This document shows positions 14,071-23,200 of a stretch of DNA of 31,402 bases, piece after piece. Position numbers and translations under genes: made by a program. Numbering within the stretch: position 1 is the first letter of the stretch; the number at the start of each line of letters is the position of its first letter. The notes beneath the pieces are model-generated. The model worked only from the letters and a program-made list of their open reading frames with translations. It did not search any database and was not told the DNA's origin. Source of the DNA: a virus; IMG/VR virus record IMGVR_UViG_3300010883_000248, positions 1 to 31,402 of that record. The stretch is one strand, 5' to 3'.

Positions 14071-14487
14071 TTATGGCATTTTTTTATCAGCAAATGCTAG
14101 CGCAGCCCAGTTTTCCGGAGCTGCCCCAAAAGAATCAAGAGAAGTACCCTGGGCACCTTCGGACATAATTCCAGGAGATGGTGCCATTCCTGGATAGCTT
14201 TCTGCCTGCGCCTGTTCCTGAAGTGTGGTTGTAGCAGTATCGGCCAATATTGAAGCCATTAAAGGATCGCTGGTTATTTGATCAACTGTAGTCTGTACCT
14301 TGTTTTCAAACTTGACATTGTCTAGTGCCTGCGTTCTTTTGAGATGCTGGCGTTCTATTTCCAGCTGTTTTCTTTCACGCAAATGCGTAGAATGTGTATT
14401 GGTCTTTTCACCAATGCCTTCGGACAATATCTCTACCAGACATTCTTTAACTAAAGACTTTAGCATTTTTCTAGAAAGCTTTGCCAT
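14071..14487 (-). CDS. Small prohead-region protein of unknown function
   Basis: 138 aa, ATG start ten nt after the protease stop codon. The N-terminus is a short amphipathic helix (MAKLSRKMLKSLVKECLVEI), then a charged helix rich in Arg/Glu/Gln (about residues 32-65), then an Ala/Gly/Pro/Ser-rich region ending in AAPENWAALAFADKKMP. No known domain is recognised. Starting helices of the type LxKxxLKxLVKExxxEIL occur in head-associated proteins of T4-like phages; a prohead core or packaged internal protein is a reasonable guess given the neighbouring protease, but it is inference. A 76-nt gap with no clear feature follows. Confidence 0.65.
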   Translation of the reverse strand: MAKLSRKMLKSLVKECLVEILSEGIGEKTNTHSTHLRERKQLEIERQHLKRTQALDNVKFENKVQTTVDQITSDPLMASILADTATTTLQEQAQAESYPGMAPSPGIMSEGAQGTSLDSFGAAPENWAALAFADKKMP

Positions 14488-14497
14488 AATTTCTATC

Positions 14498-15106
14498 TTA
14501 TTCCCACGTTAACACATCGTTAAACAGGCGATCAACCCTATCTGTCTTATTGAAAACCTTTTTCAATTCGTCTTTTCCAATCTGGCGACCTTCTTTCATC
14601 ATAAATGCACCGGGTGTGGAAGGTTCTGAAACAAAATCCCAACAGATTAACTGGAAATCATCTTGCACAATGTCATAATCACCCTCCTGTCTTGTAGATC
14701 CAACTCCGCGGGAAGATATTCCTAGTGTAACACCAGATTCCACCAAACTTTTTAAAATCTTTCCGCATGGCGTATCCAAAAGTTCAACAACCCCATATAC
14801 CGAATCATCTTCCATATAGGCTTCACGAATGATATGAGAAACATTTTTAAGTTCCACCACTGAACTATCTGGGTGATCACATTCTCCCAACGCGCGATTT
14901 TCCCTAATAAATTTCTGATAATTGCGAATTTCTCGCTGCAAAATATCTTTTGGATACATGCGCCCATTCTGGTTCAACGTTTCAGCTTTTTGTAATATAC
15001 CTTTCATCAGAATTTTTCCGCCATTCTTTTCCATGGACTCTTTAATCATGTCCTTGCTGTATTCAAACGGGGACCAGTCGGAAATTACTTTTAAATTAGC
15101 GCTCAC
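14498..15106 (-). CDS. Prohead maturation protease (T4 gp21-like)
   Basis: 202 aa from GTG 15106 with GGAGA upstream, overlapping the previous gene by 11 nt. It has the gp21-type serine protease signature: NQNGRMYPKDILQREI near residues 46-60, ALGECDHPDSSVVELKNVSH with candidate catalytic His78, LDTPCGKILKSL, and GVTLGISSRGVGS with the Ser at 131-132. This enzyme is assembled inside the prohead, activates itself and cleaves scaffold and capsid propeptides after (L/I)-x-E sites before packaging. The length matches T4 gp21 (212 aa). The location between portal and scaffold matches the usual order. Confidence 0.9.
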   Translation of the reverse strand: MSANLKVISDWSPFEYSKDMIKESMEKNGGKILMKGILQKAETLNQNGRMYPKDILQREIRNYQKFIRENRALGECDHPDSSVVELKNVSHIIREAYMEDDSVYGVVELLDTPCGKILKSLVESGVTLGISSRGVGSTRQEGDYDIVQDDFQLICWDFVSEPSTPGAFMMKEGRQIGKDELKKVFNKTDRVDRLFNDVLTWE

Positions 15107-15959
15107 ATTGATTCTCCAAAAGCTCTTGTTTCAAGCTTGATATTGTTAGAAGACGGGAAACAGTGACATCATCAATCTGCTTCACTTGAAAATTGTTGAT
15201 CTTTTTTATAACATTTTCTATTTTCTCATTTAAGACATCATTATTGCATGTCTTCGAATATTCCTGGATTTCCTTAATTGCCTGCTTTTTTAGCTCATCA
15301 TATTTTTCAATCTTCACGGGACTGTTTAAATCTGTATCAAAAACATATTGCATGACAATATCTTGTTGTTCTTTATTTAAAGAATCTCCATATTTTTTAT
15401 TAAATTTTTCATTCATAATCTTAACGGTTAACGCATTGATATTTTCCGTCCCGCATTCTTCATCATGCAAAAGACTATGCACGGTTTCAGACAAAAGCCA
15501 ATTCGTAACCTCATTTTCATATTTTACCACACGGGCAATATCGGCTTTCTCATTTTTTCGCCAGTCATTAAGAAGAGTCTGAATGGTGGCATAATCACGA
15601 TATTCTTTAATTCGCTGATTATAAAAAGTTGAATCATCCAAAGTACAATTAATTTTTTTAATTAATCCTGATTTTTCATGGCGCAATTTATTCGCATTAA
15701 AATTCCTGGAAGCGTTTCTTGCATCCTCCAAAATCCTTGTTGCCAAACCTTCACGAGGAACGCGCGTTTTTATCAAAGCATTAAAAAGACGAAATTCCCG
15801 ATAAAGCTCTGTGCCAGGTTTAAAACATTCTCGAATTATCTGAAGTATTTGTTTGGCTTTCCTGTAATCCTTTTCCAAAACAGCTTTTGACATATATTTT
15901 GTCAATTGCTCAAATATGATCCCTACATTTCGTTTTTTATTGTGAGATCCTTTATTCAT
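15096..15959 (-). CDS. Helical protein between portal and protease, function unknown
   Basis: 287 aa, predicted almost entirely helical. The start ATG overlaps the portal stop by 8 nt (ATGAATAA), with GGAGAG inside the end of the portal gene. The N-terminal half holds KKRNVGIIFEQLTKYMSKAV, a helix with KAKQILQIIRECFKPGTELY and EFRLFNALIKTRV, a pattern that looks conserved and not low-complexity. The C-terminal half is Lys/Glu/Asn-rich coiled helix. No catalytic motif or membrane segment is visible. In T4 the corresponding interval (between genes 20 and 21) holds core proteins gp67 and gp68; this protein may fill a comparable assembly role, but it is much larger and no homology can be claimed. 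Confidence 0.78.
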   Translation of the reverse strand: MNKGSHNKKRNVGIIFEQLTKYMSKAVLEKDYRKAKQILQIIRECFKPGTELYREFRLFNALIKTRVPREGLATRILEDARNASRNFNANKLRHEKSGLIKKINCTLDDSTFYNQRIKEYRDYATIQTLLNDWRKNEKADIARVVKYENEVTNWLLSETVHSLLHDEECGTENINALTVKIMNEKFNKKYGDSLNKEQQDIVMQYVFDTDLNSPVKIEKYDELKKQAIKEIQEYSKTCNNDVLNEKIENVIKKINNFQVKQIDDVTVSRLLTISSLKQELLENQCER

Positions 15960-17919
15960 TTTCTATCTCTCCATCATTTCCATGATCTTCCGATAATAGT
16001 GAAACTGACTTCTTCAAACCCAACGCATTGCCCAGTCTTCCCAAAGTACGTTCTAACTCAGAAGTCATCATTGCATTTTGACCAATCCTGCTATTTAAAT
16101 AAGTATTCAAGAAAGAGTCTTCCACATTTTCTCCAAAAGGATTTTTAAGTGATTCCTTGTCATAGGGCATATTCATGGAATCCTGAGCACGGCCTGGGCG
16201 TCCGACACTGGCCATCTTGGCAAGATTCGGCATATGTGTAGAAGCCGGTCCTGAGGTAACCTTTCGGCTTTTCTTAATAGGCTCATTAAACACATTTCGG
16301 ATCTGTTTTTGGGCTTTGGCTGGAGCATTCATATCATTCAATGATAGCTTTAATATATCATCATCCTCGTCCTCGTCCTCATCCTCGTCAATACCCGAAT
16401 CTTCATCGGACGGTGTTGCTATAAGCAATGGGCCATCTGTTTCATCGCCTGCGAACAGACCGCCACCTTCTTCATCTCCTCCAGCCGGCTCTTCAGTTCC
16501 GCCGGTCTCGCCGGCCGGGGGCTCGGTGCCAACAGTTTCAAGCTCCGAGTCCCTAAGCTTATCTTCTTCCCTACCTTCTTCGATTCTCTCAATCTCTAGA
16601 TCGGTTAAGCCCATCACATTTTTGCGAATCCAAAATCGATCCACAACACCCTCGGGAGCTGTTCCAGCAATCTCAAATCGAGTGCGAATTAATTCCAGTT
16701 TTTGCTGTTGTGCAATTGATGATGGGTTTGAAAGAGCAAGATCAAAATCAATTAGATCATCACCCTCATATCCGTGACAATAAAGGTGAATCATCGCTAG
16801 TTTATTAAGTTCTGATACAACAGTTTTTTGAATTCGTTGAATTGAGCGAGAAAACCTAATATCCTCTTGTGCCAATGTTGCTTTTGCCCCAACATCTTCG
16901 TCATAACCCAAATATGCACGTGGAATCTTTAGCGCAGCGAATAGTTTCTTTTGGATGTATTCCACATCTTCAATGGCTGCAGTGTTCTGGCCACCAGCCA
17001 GTGTATCAATTTTGGTGCCAGATTCACTACCCCTCACAGGTAAAAAGTAATCCTCATCAACTGAAAGTGGATTATATCTCAGATCCACTTTCCCCGTTGT
17101 TTTATCAACCACCTGACCACGTTTTAAACTTGTCTGTGCCTGCTGAAGATAATCAGCAACATTTTCGGGAGGTACATTTCCCACATCAATGTAAAATACT
17201 CTTCGCTCAGGCGCGCGGATGACGCGATAAACAAGCATGGCATCTTCAATCAAAATCAACTGGCGCCAGATTCTTCTAGCGGATTCCAGCACACTCGTAC
17301 CGTATGGAAGAAATGCATCATTTGCCAGGAGCCGAAAATGACTAATTTGCCAGTTTTCAAGAACCGTGTTTCCCTGTGTCATCCATCGAAATCTCACTGC
17401 AGCTGGGTTATTAGGATCAAAGCCCTCTTCTCTCTCAATCTCAGATATTGCAATTGGAAAAGCATTTATCACGCCATATTCAGGAGATATATCATTGAAT
17501 AGAAAAAAGTCTCCATATTTGCAAAGATTTCGCACCCACATAACCAAATTAAATTCAATATTCAAAATGTCATAGAAGAGATTATCCAACAATTCATGAA
17601 TGCGACGATTCTCTGAATAGATGTGGAGAACTTTGCCCCTTTCATCCGGTGAGACAGTCTCTTCCGAATAGATGTCCAAAGCTGAAGCAATTTCCGGTGT
17701 GGCTTCCATTTCGCTGAAGTCACTATATCGTGACATCCGATCAAAAGCGCCATATGCGCTTAAAGCGCTATTATATACATCACTATGCGCGCGTTGGAAT
17801 AATTCCAGCGCAGTCGAAGCTCCGGGTTCCGCAAAATTCCTGACCTTTCTTTTGATGATCGGGCCGGACCTAAATAATTGTGTTAGTCTTTGAAACAGGC
17901 TTTGGGTTTTTCTCGGCAT
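15952..17919 (-). CDS. Portal protein (T4 gp20-like)
   Basis: 655 aa, ATG start with AGAGGAAATG upstream. Recognisable gp20-family blocks: YSDFSEMEATPEIASALDIY near residues 63-82, ETVSPDERGKVLHIYSENRR, FRLLANDAFLPYGTSVLESA, then VYRVIRAPERRVFYIDVGNV, VDEDYFLPVRGSESGTKIDT followed by AGGQN, and KIPRAYLGYDEDVGAKATLA. The portal forms the dodecameric ring at one capsid vertex through which the terminase pumps DNA and to which the neck attaches. It is longer than T4 gp20 (524 aa) because of an acidic, Gly/Pro/Glu-rich tail after residue 460 that includes a run of alternating Asp/Glu. It follows the large terminase gene with a 54-nt gap. Confidence 0.93.
   Translation of the reverse strand: MPRKTQSLFQRLTQLFRSGPIIKRKVRNFAEPGASTALELFQRAHSDVYNSALSAYGAFDRMSRYSDFSEMEATPEIASALDIYSEETVSPDERGKVLHIYSENRRIHELLDNLFYDILNIEFNLVMWVRNLCKYGDFFLFNDISPEYGVINAFPIAISEIEREEGFDPNNPAAVRFRWMTQGNTVLENWQISHFRLLANDAFLPYGTSVLESARRIWRQLILIEDAMLVYRVIRAPERRVFYIDVGNVPPENVADYLQQAQTSLKRGQVVDKTTGKVDLRYNPLSVDEDYFLPVRGSESGTKIDTLAGGQNTAAIEDVEYIQKKLFAALKIPRAYLGYDEDVGAKATLAQEDIRFSRSIQRIQKTVVSELNKLAMIHLYCHGYEGDDLIDFDLALSNPSSIAQQQKLELIRTRFEIAGTAPEGVVDRFWIRKNVMGLTDLEIERIEEGREEDKLRDSELETVGTEPPAGETGGTEEPAGGDEEGGGLFAGDETDGPLLIATPSDEDSGIDEDEDEDEDDDILKLSLNDMNAPAKAQKQIRNVFNEPIKKSRKVTSGPASTHMPNLAKMASVGRPGRAQDSMNMPYDKESLKNPFGENVEDSFLNTYLNSRIGQNAMMTSELERTLGRLGNALGLKKSVSLLSEDHGNDGEIENE
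16358..16390 (-). repeat. Short tandem repeat encoding the acidic tract of the portal
   Basis: Imperfect hexamer repeats (TCCTCG/TCCTCA on the + strand) encode an alternating Asp/Glu run of about eleven residues. It is a coding low-complexity tract within the disordered portal tail, prone to length change, not a mobile or CRISPR repeat. Confidence 0.7.
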
Positions 17920-17973
17920 CTCATTTCCTCTTAAGCAATAACTATTTTACTCATATTACAAAAATTTTAAACC

Positions 17974-19575
17974 TTAAACTAACCAAGATAAATCGCCATA
18001 AACAGGATGGCATGATCCACTAACTGCGGCGAATGGCTCATTTAATATAATTGGAATAAATGGATTTAATTTTTTTGCCACCCACGGACTCTCGTGTGAT
18101 ATTTGACTCTGACTTTCATTGACCTTTAGCGCATCCAGCATCGCCTTATTGACATCGACTGTATATTTGTTATAAGAAGGTGTTGTATCATATAACCAAA
18201 CGCCAATAGCCACTGACATTACAAGATCATCATTCTTTCCCTTTTGTGCCTGGGCCTTTGCACCCTTCCAAATGAATGTTTTTAATTCTTCATATAACCT
18301 AGAAGACGGAATCTTGAGTTGGCGATTTCTTATTACTTCTTCCAGCTTGGTGAGAATCTGATTTCGACTCTGTCCTGAAGTAGTAAACCCAATTTTATGC
18401 AAATTACTTTCGCCTGAATACATGCTGGCATAGCGATCCTTAGAGCTCTTGAAATATAAATTAGGATACCCTAATTCCTGCAATTTCATAACCACGGCAT
18501 AACCGTAAGTATTATTTTCTGGACACAGAAGTGCCTTGTTATAACGCATGCCAGCCTCATTCAGAAGCAACGCAAACTGATCGGGTGGTAATTTACCTTT
18601 ATACTCCGCCACAATCTCAGACTCCATGGTATCAATCACATGAAATGCCGAATAATCAGCTGCATCCCCGCGGGCGACGTCTGCAGAAATAATATAGTGA
18701 TGTTCAGATAATGCATATTTCCAAACCCACACACCCATATCAGGACCCCATTTCTCCAATGGATTTTTAACACCAGCCCTGATGTATTCTATATCATCTA
18801 TTGTAAGGAAGGTATCACCGCTAGCTGCAAAGTCACAAAGAAATTCTTGCGCAACTTGTTTCCTAGAAAAGTTTTTGGATTCATTCTCAAACCATTCTTC
18901 ATCGTGTTCTGGATGTACCCACCATGGAAGCTTAATGGGATTAAACTCATTTTCCCCCTCATCAGCCTTCATATAAAGCTCATGGTATTGTCCACCAACA
19001 CCATTAGGAGTTGAAAGAACAATGGAGCGCCCACCAGTTGATATTGTAGGATAAAGGCCCATCCATAGCTCATCAAAATTTCTCACAAATGCAGCCTCAT
19101 CCACAATCAAAAGTGATAAGGCCTCAGAGCGACCAGCATCATCTGATGTGGGAACAGCTTTGATCTGTGAGCCATTGCTAAACTCTAGCGATTGCTTATT
19201 GTTAGAAACAATTTGGGGTAGCACAAGCCATGATGGCAAATTTTTTATGGCTACTTTCACTTTTTTAATAAAATTTTGTGCAACTGCTAACTTTGTCGCA
19301 ATAACCAAAACGCTTTTATCTTTATAAAAAATTGCCATCCATACGGCATATGCTGCTGTAAGGGTAGAAATACCGAGTTGCCTCGATTTTAAGATGATGT
19401 TGAATCGGTGATCTACAAAATCCTTGAGACATTCATCCTGAAATTTGTAGGTTTTAAAAGAAATCAAGCCGCGGGTTGGATGTTGGATCTTAACGTATTT
19501 ATTTAAAAAATAAACTGGATCTTTTCCGCACTTTACTATTTCAGTAACTTGCCGTTGCTTGCTCGTAAAGGACAT
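17974..19575 (-). CDS. Terminase large subunit (T4 gp17-like)
   Basis: 533 aa; the ATG overlaps the stop of the preceding gene (TAATG). The N-terminal ATPase has a Walker A KSRQLGIST at residues 63-71 (gp17 has SRQLGKTT), Walker B LLIVDE at 155-160 and a coupling motif STPNG near 188-192. The C-terminal RNase H-like nuclease has acidic residues in IISADVARGDAADYS (D299, D304), LLCPENNTYGYA (E353) and KNDDLVMSVAIG (D449/D450). It drives ATP-dependent DNA packaging through the portal and cuts concatemers. It is slightly shorter than T4 gp17 (610 aa). The portal gene follows directly. Confidence 0.95.
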   Translation of the reverse strand: MSFTSKQRQVTEIVKCGKDPVYFLNKYVKIQHPTRGLISFKTYKFQDECLKDFVDHRFNIILKSRQLGISTLTAAYAVWMAIFYKDKSVLVIATKLAVAQNFIKKVKVAIKNLPSWLVLPQIVSNNKQSLEFSNGSQIKAVPTSDDAGRSEALSLLIVDEAAFVRNFDELWMGLYPTISTGGRSIVLSTPNGVGGQYHELYMKADEGENEFNPIKLPWWVHPEHDEEWFENESKNFSRKQVAQEFLCDFAASGDTFLTIDDIEYIRAGVKNPLEKWGPDMGVWVWKYALSEHHYIISADVARGDAADYSAFHVIDTMESEIVAEYKGKLPPDQFALLLNEAGMRYNKALLCPENNTYGYAVVMKLQELGYPNLYFKSSKDRYASMYSGESNLHKIGFTTSGQSRNQILTKLEEVIRNRQLKIPSSRLYEELKTFIWKGAKAQAQKGKNDDLVMSVAIGVWLYDTTPSYNKYTVDVNKAMLDALKVNESQSQISHESPWVAKKLNPFIPIILNEPFAAVSGSCHPVYGDLSWLV

Positions 19576-19949
19576 TACACATCAACTTGAAGATCTATAA
19601 ATCTGCGATAATATGCAATTTTTCTAGGAGAATTAGATGTAGCCTGAATCAGCTCTAGATCGTCTCGATTAGATAACTCTTTGGCCTTTAATTCATCGCC
19701 TGTTTTATCTTTAAAATCATTCTTTAAGATCTTTAGAGCTCCCTGCAGCCTTTGCATGGACTCATCGGCTAAAACCACCACTTGATCTCGCATGCTGCGC
19801 TCACTTGCAAAATGAACTATAGTTGAAAAACGCAGGCTCAGGGTATCACCTTGCAAAGTATACGTGATACCGCTATGACCATTGCCACCTTTTCCTACAG
19901 AAAAATCTAAAATATTTCCAATTGCATTAATTTGACTGTTGTTTAACAT
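19575..19949 (-). CDS. Conserved small protein upstream of large terminase
   Basis: 124 aa, ATG start with CGGAGTGG upstream, translationally coupled to the terminase gene by a one-base overlap. The first half looks beta-rich (ITYTLQGDTLSLRFSTIVHF, ASERSMRDQVVVLADES) and the second half helical and charged (LQGALKILKNDFKDKTG), ending SNSPRKIAYYRRFIDLQVDV. The mix looks like a real globular domain. Its place suggests a packaging partner such as a small terminase subunit, but it lacks the long coiled-coil layout of T4 gp16 and no helix-turn-helix is evident, so the small-terminase role is not claimed. Confidence 0.7.
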   Translation of the reverse strand: MLNNSQINAIGNILDFSVGKGGNGHSGITYTLQGDTLSLRFSTIVHFASERSMRDQVVVLADESMQRLQGALKILKNDFKDKTGDELKAKELSNRDDLELIQATSNSPRKIAYYRRFIDLQVDV

Positions 19950-19986
19950 ATGCCACTCCGTTTGTCTATAACTATCACTTACTATA

Positions 19987-20292
19987 TCATCTTACCATCA
20001 TAGTTGGTTGACACATTATGGATTGAATGAATTCCTCTATTTCCACTGCGTCCGGTCGCCAGCCATTTTGCCATTTTTTTCTATATGGCTCTGCCCACTT
20101 ATAAGCACAGTCTTGGCAACATTCATATTTATCATAAGACATGAAGTCTCGCAAATCTCTCATTAAAAAATCGCAAACCGGACATTCAATTGGAGAAGGA
20201 GAAGTGGAATCCTTATGCTTAATTAACATTATGCCTGCATTAGTTTGATAATATACACGATCTCCAAAATATTCTTTCCACTCATCATTCAT
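19987..20292 (-). CDS. Small zinc-ribbon-like protein
   Basis: 101 aa from ATG 20292, which overlaps the SbcD-SbcC stop by 8 nt (ATGAATGA); an upstream in-frame ATG at 20325 would give 112 aa but a 41-nt overlap. Two cysteine pairs form a likely zinc site: CPVC at 37-40 and CCQDC at 58-62, about 17 residues apart. The remainder is rich in Trp, Tyr and Lys (AYKWAEPYRKKWQNGWRP). Small zinc-ribbon proteins often bind nucleic acid or polymerase, but no specific family is recognised. It closes the DNA-processing cassette and precedes the terminase block; a transcription or DNA-processing accessory role is inference. Confidence 0.7.
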   Translation of the reverse strand: MNDEWKEYFGDRVYYQTNAGIMLIKHKDSTSPSPIECPVCDFLMRDLRDFMSYDKYECCQDCAYKWAEPYRKKWQNGWRPDAVEIEEFIQSIMCQPTMMVR

Positions 20293-23200
20293 ATACAACC
20301 CTGGCATCCTTCCCAACACTATCAATGTCTAAAACATTGTCTACAGCGTCTTTCACGGCATCTACATGCGAAATAACCATGATATTCTTAAACCATTTCT
20401 TGAGTGAATTCAAAAGCCTGTTGCATGATTCCACATTCATTTCATCTAAAGCCCCAAATCCTTCATCAATAATAAGCATATCTGTCTTTGGTAAACAAGA
20501 AACATTAATCAATGCCACACGGATGGCCAAACTAGCCATCATTTTTTCCATGCCACTAGCACATTCAATAATTCGCTGTGAATCTCCATAATTAACTATG
20601 ATATCCATATCATTGGAACCTGATTCTGCTGTGAGTTCAACTGTAAATCCGATAACTCCTTGCAAAATCTTGGATATCTCAGCATTAATGATAGGCAGTT
20701 GAGATGTGATGATTTGTAAAGGAATTCCCTTCTTGGAAAATGCGCCCATTAAAATATCGTAACACTTCCATTCCTCAAACAATTTCCCATACTTTATTTT
20801 TTCTGCCGCTATTGTTTTGATTTCTTTTTGCAACAATGCGATAGACTCTGAAGCTGAGATTCTCTTGGCATCCAGCTTGGATATCTTATCTCTCAACGTG
20901 GTAATTTTACGACGTAGGTCAGAAACAGCACGTGCATTGGAATCCGAAGAGACTCGTAGTTTCATGCTGGAAAGATTGTTCTCGGATTCCGCCAATAGCT
21001 TATCAGCCTTATTTCGCTGAGTCAGCAATTGATTTAATGACATCTCATCACGTGAATCATCCAGCAATAAACCAGATTCCTGTTGCAAAATTTCCGTGTA
21101 TTTGTCTATCTTGGATTGTAGCTTTCGCTCTTCAAGTCTTTTTAAAGCCCTACGACTGGCACGAACACTAGATATAAGATCGTCAGCCGCCTTCTGCTGT
21201 ATGACGAGAAGTCCTTTGTTGGTGTGTGAATCCCTGATAAATTTGCAAGTTGGAAACTGAACACCACAAGGTACTTCACTCAATCTTTTCACTGATTTTT
21301 TCTGTTCCTTTAACAGATTCTTTTCTTTTTCGTGTGTGTGCTCCAATTCCAAAAGACTTTTTTCCAGATCACGCTGAATATTCAATTGCTCCTTCAGCTC
21401 ATCAACAGGAAATTGCTTCTTTAACTTACTAATTCGTTCAATCTTTAAAAAGCTATCTTGCCGGTTCACCTTCATCTCGCCAATCTTTTCTTTCAATATA
21501 ACTTGGGCAGATTTTATTTTTTCAATCTTGGCGGATTGGTCATCTACATCATGTTGTGTGACAGCATCCTTGTCTTTGTGAGTGGCTAACGTAATACTCT
21601 GCTGTTCAAGACTGGCTCTCGCATCCGCGCATTGCTTGTCGAGTTCTTCCTTGCGAAGCCGGTAATTATTTAACCTATCTTCTTTCTCAGCAATTGCAGT
21701 GTCCCAATCCTTGTCAGGGACATTTTTTAGCATTCCTTTAATCTCAGCCGAATCTTCCTTCGCCAAATATGCCATCTTTTCAAAAACATCTAAATCTAAA
21801 AACTTGTTAAGAATTGTCTTTCGCTGTGTCGCACGATTCTTGATGAAGGTGTTCATCTCCCCCTGGCTTGCTAAGGATGTAAGGAGAAAATCCTCAGCCG
21901 TACCGACCAGGGTTCTCATAGTTTTCTCAGTCTCTCGACGCTGTTCACCATTCAAATCCTGGATTACTTCACCTTCAGCATTCAGGCGTGAAAGATTAAG
22001 ATGTGTAACTGCGTGTACCTGTCCGGCTCGTGTCTGATGCTTTACTGATTGGCGCTCAGCACGATAAAGATTTCCATTCACAATAAAATCAACTCTTCCA
22101 AGACAATGCCCCTTTCGAGAATTAATGATGTGTATATTCTTAATTGGTCCTCTATCTGTGGTATTGAAAAGAGTATACATCAATGCACCTGCAATAGATG
22201 ATTTTCCGGAACGATTTCTTCCAAAAATGCCGGTAATACCAGATAATTTATCAAAATTGATAACATTCTCCTTTCCATAAAGAAACATGTTCTCAAATTC
22301 CAGGTTCTTAATGGAAAAGCAGGTATTGCGTGGGGCTTGTTCCTGGCCGGCGAGTTGATTGATATATTTGGTTACCAGTTTTTCAATCCTCTCCCACATC
22401 TCCTGTGAAATCTCTATCTCCTTATAATACTGTCCTAAAAGCCTCATGTGAATCTTTGGATCCCGTAAATCCTCATGGAATATCTCACCATCAGCGGTTT
22501 GAATAGCAGAACTAAAATTATCAGACTGCTCATATTTGAACACAATCTCAAAGGGTTTCTTTTCTTTTTTTAGTACGGCATAAAGCTGCTTAATCTCCGC
22601 CTGTGATATCAGGTCATTGGCACGGATGCGAAATCTAGATTCATCGGGATGAAGTCTGGCATTTTCCAAAACTAATCCCACATCACCATCCCAATCCAGC
22701 GTCACAAACGGATGTCGATGAGCCACAGGATAAAACGTGCTGGTATAGTGATCCTTATCATCAATTTCCCAATACAGGAACCCTTTTCCTGGATCTTCAC
22801 CATAATTCTGCTGGACGGTTGACCCGCAATAGGCAATTCTTTTCTCATCATCCAAATATTGAATGCGATGGATGTCTCCTAAAAAGGCAAAATCAAAACC
22901 TGCAAAAAAGTCAGTATCAACCTCACCCTCAATTTGCCAATTGATATCAGTTGCTGAACCCTGTACAGCACCGTGATAAAGGGCAATGTTAATGTCACCT
23001 TTCGCGGGAACTACATCTTTCCACCCTTCCTCATCGAAACACGAAAACACTCCCCAGTTGATTCCGTCAATTCCGGTGGGGTAAATACCAGACGTCTTAT
23101 AAAGATGAATTCTAGGGTTGTTCAGTGCCTTGACGATAGGAGTAATAGCATCTTGTCGATGTTTATTAAGAACCAGGCCATCATGATTACCCAAAATGAC

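Noticed and set aside
16358-16390. Tandem hexamer array as a possible CRISPR or regulatory repeat
   Set aside because: The unit is only six bases, has no spacers and encodes an in-frame Asp/Glu tract of the portal tail.
16217-16777. Plus-strand Ser/Pro-rich ORF of 186 codons opposite the portal gene
   Set aside because: It is the antisense of the acidic, Gly/Pro-rich portal tail; runs of Ser arise from the Asp/Glu repeat on the other strand. No Shine-Dalgarno or family match.
19987-20325. Start of the zinc-ribbon protein at ATG 20325
   Set aside because: It would overlap the SbcCD gene by 41 nt; the ATG at 20292 makes an ATGAATGA coupling with the upstream stop and is more typical of this genome.
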